Source of the DNA: Anadara kagoshimensis | Lineage: Eukaryota; Mollusca; Bivalvia; Arcoida; Arcidae | DNA: 64,000 bases | Direction: 5' to 3' | Assembly (NCBI GenBank): GCA_021292105.1 | Contig: CM037857.1 | Location: 44,597,901 to 44,661,900, forward strand | In this document: positions 48,612 to 59,100 of the stretch, one piece after another | Layout: each line of letters opens with the position of its first letter | How positions within the stretch are numbered: the first letter of the stretch is position 1 | Notes under the pieces: model-generated | What the model was told of the DNA's origin: nothing | The model's input: only the letters and a program-made list of their open reading frames with translations | The model's database searches: none | Position numbers and translations under genes: made by a program

Positions 48612-51600
48612 GAAAAATAATACACAGTGAGACATGAAATATCTATTCAGGACACCAGTCTATTTAACAAAATGTTTGTTCATTAGTCAAGTAAATAAAA
48701 TTAGTTACCATGTTTACTAGGTTCAAAATGTCCCATTACATGGTGAACGATATTCACTTCATAGACTAAACACGTGCACTGTGTCCCTAATTACTTATCA
48801 TATGCGGGTATATTGATGGAAGCCATACCAGTGTCATTTAGAACTATTATTATTTTAAAACTAACTATATAACTATTTAACGTGCGCCCATACACATTCA
48901 TAGTCACAGCCGTGATGTACAGTACTGACCTTTTTTGTTGTAATTTTAGCGGCAGTTTTATTTTAGCGCTGACACTCTTTTCGCCAATTGCGCTAAAATA
49001 AAACTGCCGCTAAAAACACGGTTTACAGTATATTAACCTGATTCGACACAGGTAAACTATGTTTGCCTATACCTATACTAGTGTTGTGCTAACAGTTTAA
49101 ATTTGGCTTTATTGTGTTATATGTATTTTATGTCGTATTGTGCTTGTGTTGTTGTGAAATGATATACATAAATAAATATAAAAAAAGGTTCAAAACTGTA
49201 AGTGTTGATTGGTGGTAGTCAGTTTCCGTTATATGTTTGTCTTATAATGCAAGTCTTACCAATAGTTGATCAAGCAAAACGAGCAAGCCAATTTTACACT
49301 TGCTTGTACCATGGCCAATTTAAACTATAAGCAGTTGAATTTTAGCAAAACAGACATGGATATTACAAGTCTGTTACTAGCGATCAATTCCAGATGGTTT
49401 AAAAGAAAAGAAAGGGTGCAGGATTGAGAGAATTAGCCCCATAAGGACTACAGGTAAATCGTTACTTGACTAATCAAGCCACCTTCCCATTCCACATCGG
49501 AGATTGCTCCTGGTGAAAGTTCACGTGCTTGCTTTTTACTTTGCTTTGAGAATGTGATTTGGCTATGGACATGATGGATAAGTAGTTTTGTTTTAAGGGA
49601 TTTACTATAAGACATTTGTAATATTATTTCATGGTCAATACATGTTGCTGATATATTTACTTTGTTTTTGCAGTTTAGTTTCTCCATATTTGTGCTTTGT
49701 TTTTTTCGATACCTCTTTTTTCTTCTTTTATTTTGTGTTTTTGTTCCATTTATGTTTTTAGAATATTTGTTGTTTACTTCACTATGTGTTTTCTTTTTAT
49801 TGTAGTCGCTAAGAGAATATGTTGTAAAAGCAGTCATACTGTGACAGGAACTGTTCTTACGGTATCACTACTTTATGAATGTGCGTTTGGTAAAATCTGG
49901 GATACTAAATTGCACAAACTAAATTGTTTGCCTTCTGACATTCAAATTAAAGAAACCGAACCACTGTTAGAGGCTTTTATACGCTCTAACGAGAAACTGG
50001 TCAGACTTTTAAATGACAAATTAAGGGAAGATTTTGCAAAAATTTCAGTTGATCGTGAATTTGTCATTACGTGCACCTTACATGAATCCGATAACAACTT
50101 CCATAACATAGCTAGAAACTGGGAGGGCAGAGTAGTCAAAAAGTGGAAAAAATGTTTAGATGATCTCACGATAAAAGAAGAATTAGATATACCTGGAGAT
50201 ATTCTAGAGAAAGTTCTGCGGCACAAGCAGACTATCGAAGCTGATTACAAGGATGAAATTCTGATGGTTTTAAATGAAAAACGAAATATGACATCCTTGA
50301 ATATCGTAGGATTAAAACAATCGGTTCAGAAAGTGCTTCTTGATTTAAAAACATACATAGAGAATAATAGAGAAATTATTCTGTCTGTAAGTTTACACGT
50401 GTCATCTTGTCACATCGGCCTGTTGGAAGCGGATGGTGTAATCAGTGTTGTAAAGGCTGTCGAAAATGTTGAAATAGAAACGAAATCATCAGAAGGTCAA
50501 ATAGTTATTAAAGGTGGCCAACCAAATATAGACTCTGCAGAAAAGCATATACGAAATGCTATTTCAGGGTTCCACGGTTGGACACTAGATAGCTATTCCA
50601 ATGACCACATTACAATTTTACAGAATCGTTCAGTGTCAAATGCAGTCAAACTAAACCTGAAAACTAAAGGGGTAACAACAGAATTTGAATTCAAAGATGG
50701 TAGATTAACGGTGCATACAAATAGTGTAGGATCTCGGAAGTTAGTGGAAACGGTTATAAGTGAGAACATTGTACAACATGTACTCCCGTTGGAGGACCAA
50801 TCCCTAACTGTTATATTTTTATCTGAATGGGAGGATTTTGTCAATGAGGTAAAAGTGAAGTATTTTGGTACCGTTATCATCAGACCAGATGATAGTGGTA
50901 ACATTGTAATTACTTCTGTGAAGAATAAACTACACGATGTCTTGATACGCACTCAGGATATAATAGCAAGATTAAAAACACAAAAAGTAGCAGAAAACAA
51001 AGCAATTTATGAACAACTAGAACCTGCCAAAGACAACAACACATATCAGACATTAGACACCAGAGTCCCAATATCTGCCAAGGGAGCCGCATCTAATACA
51101 GGTATTTTATTACATATTATACCAATGTTTATTTGACAGCACTAGACGGTCGTTTCAGAATACAATTCCTCATCAGTATAGCTCGGACCAAAATTTTGAA
51201 ACCAGTTTTCTAGGGTTTGAAAAAAATTATCCAAAGGACCAAATATATTTATTAAAACTTACCTAAGAAAATACTTTGTATGAGGAAGAGTATATTTAAG
51301 TTTCTGAGAATTTTCAGATTTTAACTTGCAGCACATTTAGACAATAGTATGTTTCTATGCTGTTGATAAAGACACCTTATGGCGCATTACAAATACACAA
51401 GGTCTTGTTGTTTAGAAAATACTCAACTTGTTTAATAAAATCGCAATGATGCAGTAAAATAAAGTAAAGTAAAATAAAATAAAATAAATACCGATTTATC
51501 GACACAATTTGTATATAATTTAGAGATATCTAAAGAAAAATAAATTATTACTTTCATTGCTTCAAGTTATTCGTTTCATTTGCTGTTGTAATGATATAAG

Positions 51601-53073
51601 TAGAAAACTTTTTTGTCCTTTTCAAAAAAAAAATTATTTCATTCTTTCATTTTTGAGAATGGCATAAAACGTATGTGATATTATAAAAATTATAGTACAA
51701 GAAATAGTTTTCGGACAATAATTAATAGTTAAGATATTGGTAATGCTGATTTGTACAGACAGGTAAACACCTTAACACCCCCATATAAACCTGTCAATAT
51801 TGGCCCTATATCAAAAGATACCGAAAGTACAATTTTTAAAAAACAAAAAATGTTTGGGTTTATTTTTATAAGATGTCCAAATGATGCGAAGTACATTATT
51901 ATCATTTATGTTCCAGTACAGCACGATTTATTATGATTTTCTCATTTTACCGCTGTAATTGCCTGTCTTGTCTTTCAGAGAAAAATGCGTTTGTTACAGC
52001 AAAGCGCAAGATAAAAGTTATAATAGAAGAAATGCCTTTGACCAAGAAAAAAGTAAGTTTATAGTATCCAGCGTCATCCAAAACAGCATTGTTCGTACTT
52101 TCAATATTTTACACGTAGCATAACAGGGGTGCTTACCCTTCCGTAGCAATCGGTCTAACTCTCCTGGTGGGATTTCACGTTTTCACTGAAGTTGCAAGTT
52201 TTGCTCTTGGATTATGATTTGGACATGAATTGGTATGTTTGTTTGTTATTATGAACTACTGGTTGTAGAAAGTATTTGTATTAGGGATGTCTTGGGATCG
52301 TCCAGTAGTACTATCAATACACCGATGGACGACTTGTTATTCACTTCACTGCTCCTCAGTTATCAGGATGTTTACAATAATTGGTTCAAATATAATAAAT
52401 TGAATTATTACTATTTGTTTTCGTAAATGTTTTAGGATTAGATATGGCCGTGGGTTTGTTTGGTGATTATTGGGTATAAGAAGGCTTATTTTTTATTTTA
52501 AAAAATGCATATCTATAGACAACTGATTGTTAAATAATTTGGATGGTATAGGACCCTGCAATAGTATCAATACAGTGTCTTCAGAGTTTAACCTATGTTT
52601 AGAGTTACCATAATAATATTATGGGCTCATCTTATTTATTGGTATCCAAATCTAACTGAAACTGAAACAGATTTAAATTTTAGGACTTCAGAAGAATCTC
52701 GGGAGGGGGGGGGGCATTTCATGTGATCATTTAGTACTTTCCTTAGTAGTCTTTTAAACTGTCAGGTTTAAAATGGAAACTGCTGACGTTTTACTGTTTC
52801 TCTGATATAATTTGATGTCTCTGTGTCCAGGATTGCCCTGGATATATTTGACCTCCTATAGTTCTATATTCCTTTCACACAATTTTTATTACACACGAGG
52901 CGGATGTAGCTAGCTAAACAGAGGTGCTTACCCCTCCAGAGCACCCGGCCTGACTTCCTTGATGGAAGTTCACATGTCTAACCTGACTTGTCAGTTCCAA
53001 AGCTTTTACTTTGCTTCTGGATTGTGATTCGGACATGGATAAGTATGTTTGATTTTTTAGCTCACCTGAGCCA

Positions 53074-53105
<32 letters not shown>

Positions 53106-53117
53106 GTCCGTTGTCTG

Positions 53118-53182
<65 letters not shown>

Positions 53183-56100
53183 ACGAACCACTGGGCAGAT
53201 TTCAACGAGACTTGGTCAGATGCATGTCTTGGTCGGTGCAATTCAAATTTGTTCGTGGTGTTGCCATGGCTACCATAACTAGGTCAAGGTGACCTAGGGG
53301 TGCAAAAATCTTAAAAAATCTTCTTCTCCGAAAGTATTGATTAGAGAAAAAATCTGATGTGATATTTGGCTTCTCTAGGGTCTTTAGCCTATAGTTTGTT
53401 CATTTTGTGAAATTCGGACAAAAAATAGGTTACGCGTTTTTGCGTTTAATTTTGAAAAAATCGTAAAATAGCTTCAAATTGTTATAACTTGACTATTTGG
53501 CCAGATAATGACATGGGGTTTTCAGTTTTGACATCTTCTTGTTAGTATCTTCAAATTGAGGTCAAGGTCAATTGTGAAGGTCGTGACCTAATTTTTTTTA
53601 CCTCTGATTATAATTATTATCTCGAAAACTATAAACTTTTTGTATAGGCATGTATATTAGAATGTTGTAGGTATTGATACAACAATCATTTTGGTGTATA
53701 GAAAAAGGTCATGGGTTCAAAGGTCAAGGTCACAGATGTAAAACAATACCAAAATGGTTACTTATCTCGAAAACTATAAACTTTTTGTATAGGCATTTAT
53801 ATTAGAATGTTGTAGGTATTGATACAACGATCATTTGATATATAGAAAAAGGTCATGGGTTCAAAGGTCAAGGTCACAGATGCGAAACAATACGGAAATG
53901 TTTAATTATCTCGAAAACTATAAACTTTTGTATAGGCATGTATATTAGAATGCTGTAGGTATTGATACAACGATCATTTTGATGTACAGAAAGAGGTCAT
54001 GGGTTCAAAGGTCAAGGTCACAGATGCGAAACAATATGGAAATGTTTAATTATCTCGAAAACTATAAACTTTTTGTTTAGGCATGTATATTAGAATGTTG
54101 TAGGTATTGATACAACGATCATTTTGATGTATAGAAAAAGGTCATGGGTTCAAAGGTCAAGGTCACAGATGCGAGACAATACCGAAATGGTTAATTATCT
54201 CGAAAACTATAAACTTTTTGTATAGGCATGTATATTAGAATGTTGTAGGTATTGATACAACAATCATTTTGATGTATAGAAAAAGGTCATGGGTTCAAAG
54301 GTCAAGGTCACAGATGCGAATCAATACCGAAATGGTTAATTATCTCGAAAACTATAAACTTTTTGTATAGGCATGTATATTAGAATGTTGTAGGTATTGA
54401 TGCAATGATCATTTTGATGTAAAGAAAAAATTCATTGGGGTTTAGTATTTATGTTTTCTTTAAATCTATCAGCTAGCCATTAGTTATCAGGTGAGCGTAT
54501 AAGGCCCATGGGCCTCTTGTTATTAATTATGGCAACATTTTAGTTCCAATTACTCTCTTTTTATACTTATTATCATTCGCAGCTTTTATGTTGCATCATT
54601 TTAACAAGTATTCGGCGGCCCATTATAAGTCAGTTGTAGGTCAGGTTTGTTTTGCTTTTTACAAGTATTCGGAGGCCCATTATAAGACAGTTGTAGGTCA
54701 GGTTTGTTTTGCTTTTCACAAGTATTCGGCGGCCCATTATAAGTCAGTTATAGGTCATGTTTGGTTTGCTTTTCACAAGGTTTGTTTTGCATTTCACAAG
54801 TATTCGGGGTCCCATTATAAGTCAGTTATAGGTCATGTTTGCTTTGCTTTTCACAAGTATTCGGCGGCCCATTATAAGTCAGTTGTAGGTCAGGTTTGTT
54901 TTGTTAGCTGACTTATTCTTCTTAAATGGCGTCTGTTGTGTTTGTATCTTATTTAACTGCAATGTTAGATACGTCTTATATAAAGTTGAAATTCTTTGTA
55001 TCAAACAGGTATTTATTACTTTGTTTTGTTTATTTTGGATTTCTTTTTAAAGAAGAGCAATTTGGTCTACGTGTAAGTCTTATTTTGATGGTTGTGAAAC
55101 TGGGTTCTGTATAAAAATTAGTAAATGTGTCGTACAGGCAAACAACATTGACCTGTCCGCTTGACCTTTCATTAGGAATATTCATATAGGAGGATCCGCC
55201 CAATACATGGGTTGTAAGATCCAAGTTGAAACACACACATATGTGCTCAGGTTTACTCTATGGTGTGAGTATATCTTATGATGTATACAAAATAGACACC
55301 TGTGCTCCCTATACATAGATGTACTTGGTCCGTGATAAATATTTAAACGAAAGGTCAAGCGGACAGGTCAAAGCTGTTTGCCTATATATGTCAATATAAT
55401 TACATAGTGTTATTATTTCTTATATTCTGTATCTACATATATTTATACGTGCATATGTAACACTTGAGCCAGAAAAAAGTGAATAAAAGTCTTATTCTGG
55501 AGAGGAGAGTGTCTGCTATGAAACAGCAGAACGATGTAGAGTTTTACGGTGGGTCACTCACTGACCCCTTCCCCCCGAGTTAAAATTAATGTGGATAGAA
55601 GATTGTGTAGCAAAAACAAACATACTAATCCTTGTCCGAATCACAATCCCAAAGCAAAGTTAAATATTTGAAACTAGCAATTTAGGTTAAACGCGTGAAC
55701 TTCTACTTAGGAAGTGACGCCGGTTTTCCAGAAAGGTAAGCACCTCCTGTTTAGGTAGCTAGTAGCTACACCCACCATAACTAGGTTCTTTATGTAACAT
55801 CAACCAGTTAACATTTTTATAACAAAATTGACGTTTTCTGCAGGAAATATAAAAATTGACGTCGTGGAAGATTGATTTAACATTGACCTTGCAGTGAAAT
55901 TGAAACAATGTTTTTGACTAAAAGTTTTGTACCAGTCTCCATTTGTGTCGGCAATTTTGTTACTTTGAATTATTGTCAGGAATATACTATTGTCTAAATT
56001 TGCTGCTAGTTAAAATTTGAAATTCCTCGAAAAGTAAGGTATACTCGCTCTTGCAAAGTATTTCCTATAACACGCCGATAATTTGGTAAACTATGTTTTG

Positions 56101-59100
56101 GTCTTTTGGTAATCTTTTCAACATCTTGAAAACGATTTTGGTTTCATAATTTTGGTCCAAGCACTAAAGATGAGGAGTCGTATTCCGAAACGGTCTTCTA
56201 GTGTTGTAAAATTAAAACGGATATTAAATGTAATTTGGTGTTTGATATTTTCTCAAGGGTAGGGTTGCATGAAAGATGACCGACAATATTGATCCTCTAA
56301 CGAGCGTGACTAAATTCGTCCGTCTTTAACATTTGTTTGTCAATAAAACTAGAAACGTCCCTGTATGTCCTACAATGGAGGAAACAGTAGGTATCGTTTC
56401 TGATGGTCTTTATTACTTTAACACTTGACTGTTCAGACTTTGATCGGCCTCATTTTGCTATTTATCTCTAGTGTTTTGTTCTTTGCTTTTTACATTTCGA
56501 TTAAAGTCTTTGTAAAGTAACATACATCAAATTGAAACACATTGTAGGTTGATGTCATGTCATGTGTGGCACCGCTTGATCTCGACTTTCATACGGACAA
56601 CTTCTCAGGTCAATTCTTAAAGATGGGGGGAAAATGGTGGAAGAAGATTGTAAAAATAAATATCCAAATGGAATAGTACTTGGACAAATAGCAGAAGTGA
56701 AGGCGGGAAATTTACCGTGTTCTCAATTGTACATTGGCTATTTACCACAATATAGACGTAACCATGAAATTGCTGAAAAGGTAAAAGTTTAACGTTATAA
56801 AGACAAAAATCAAGCTCCCTTTAATTGCTAGTCTCTACAAAAATTCGTATCAATTTTCTATTATTTCTACATTTCAATTGGATTTTTTCTTTATTTCATG
56901 TTAACACTTTTTTTTGTCACGTTTTTGTTGTGAATAAAAAAGATACGATCTCAGAATATGATATTAGCAGCAGCCTCAAAACATAGCATAACGAATATTA
57001 TACAAGGTTAAATACAAAGAGATAAACATTTTAGGGATATTGATGAGTTCAACCGTTTTGCTTTCTGTGACAAACCGATTTAGGGTTACAGATAAAGGTG
57101 ATCAGGTTGGAAATGTAGCGTTTGATTTTAAGACCAATTTCTACAACTCAAATTTAAGATAGGTTGATTAAGTAGGGTTTTACGTCCCAGTCAAAAATAG
57201 TTCTTTTATATCGAGACGTTACTGGGTATAGGTGAAGTTGTAGAAAATTTTCAGCGAGGTCGGGATAATGTGCAAGGATAGTATTTTTTACAGGCTATGC
57301 CTGTCGCATCAGTTTTTAAGGTCTCTTCCGAAGGACCCGCGACTTTTATTTTTAAATGCCGAGTGTTTGATGATAGAAAAATCACTGCCTATGTTTCAAG
57401 TTTTGAACCCACGACCTTCCACAAACAGAGTGGGTACTCTACCAATTGATGTACGGTAGTGATGCAAACTTAATAGGATTAGAGCGGATAAAGGTACTTG
57501 ATACTATGATTGAACACTGTACCCAGTATTTTCATATTTGGCAAACACGTGTTTGTTATATACTGATTTCTAAAATTAATGCTTGGAAGATAAAAAACTA
57601 AATGCATCTTTTCTACCATTTAGGCTCTCACCAACTTTGTTTTCGGCTGTTTAAATATGTCGTCTAAACATGGACATTCAACAATAGCATTCCCATCTTT
57701 AGGGACCGGGAATGGGGGATATCCCCATAGTGTGGTAGCAAAGTTGATGTATGATGCAGTCAAAGATTTTGATAAACAGACAAAGTCATCCACCTTACAC
57801 AAAATATTTTTCGTAATTTTACCAAGCGACAAAGAATCACTGCAGGTAAAGCATCCATTATTGCAGGTTAATATACATTATGGACATTCCCTTTTTACGC
57901 AAACTCAAACATACCAATCCATATCCAAACTTCAATCCCAAAGCAAAGGAAAAACTAACATATCAATCCATGTCTAAACCTCAATCTCAAAGCATAGAAA
58001 ACCCTTTGGAATTTGCAACGTGAACTTCCACCAGGGAAGTGTGGTTGGGTGTTGAAAATGAAAAAATTAATGTTTGTTGAGTATTATTTTATTTCTTTTT
58101 AATAATTTGAACTAATCAATATTTTACCATAAAACAAAGAGGTATGGCGGGTTTGATAGGCGCTTTCCGCATTGCCCCCTGCTTGAATGAATGAATGACG
58201 TAACGGTGTATTTTTAGACACCTGAGGATTTCGCGTTCTATAATTAGACCAGGTCTATGAAAAACAAGCGCTTCGTTTTTGTAAACTTGTTTTCCCTTGA
58301 AGAGCCTAAGATATTGAACAAACCTTAACATCCATAATATTCAATTTTTATCTTTATACAATAAACAGAAAAACTTGAACTTACATCACGCTTCACTAAG
58401 AATTCATGGGTGATGTGTGTAGATTTATTGTATAAAAATGTAACCTGGCTTGATCTGCTAGTAGTGTTTTGAAAGAAAATAATTTTAAGAAACTAATATT
58501 TGTAAAAGAAAAATTTAACAATAGCATTTTATAAAGAAAAAAAGAAAAAATAATAAGAAAAAGAAGAATAAATAAAAAGATATCCGGATGGGATTTGAAC
58601 CCATGCCGTACAGGTTGCAAAGCGTCCTCGCTACCCCCTGAACTAACCACAGCTATTACTGCCAGCCGTGTTAAAATGCAACATTAGTTATATGTGCAAT
58701 GGTCAGTTTTAATTTTCCCTTATTTTCAAAAATTGACCATTTTCTCCTAAGAGGACCAATTTTTTGAAAACTCGTAATGATTGCATTTTGAAAATATTTT
58801 CAGAAACAACAACGTAAAAAATGGTCTTCCGAGGAGAACACTTTGATAATAATTATCAAAGACGGGAAAACCCGCTGATTTCTCATATTTTAGGATAATA
58901 TAGCACAAAGATGAGCTTATTTAGAAAAATACAAGTAAAATAGACCTTTATTGGAGCCAAAATCTGAAAGTTCACATAAAAAACTGCTGCTTTATTATTT
59001 AAGTGCAAGAATATTTAGACTTTTATTTTTCAAAAACCAAAACGGTCCATTTAGGACAAAATCCCATCAAACCCGCCATACCTCTTTGTGTTGTATATGT

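Noticed and set aside
54588..54911. 107-codon open frame with a 19-residue repeat
   Set aside because: It coincides with a 57-bp minisatellite in an intron of gene 2 and has no fitting splice sites or recognisable domain.
58581..58653. Functional tRNA gene
   Set aside because: The T arm is perfect but the acceptor and anticodon stems pair badly, so I list it only as tRNA-like.
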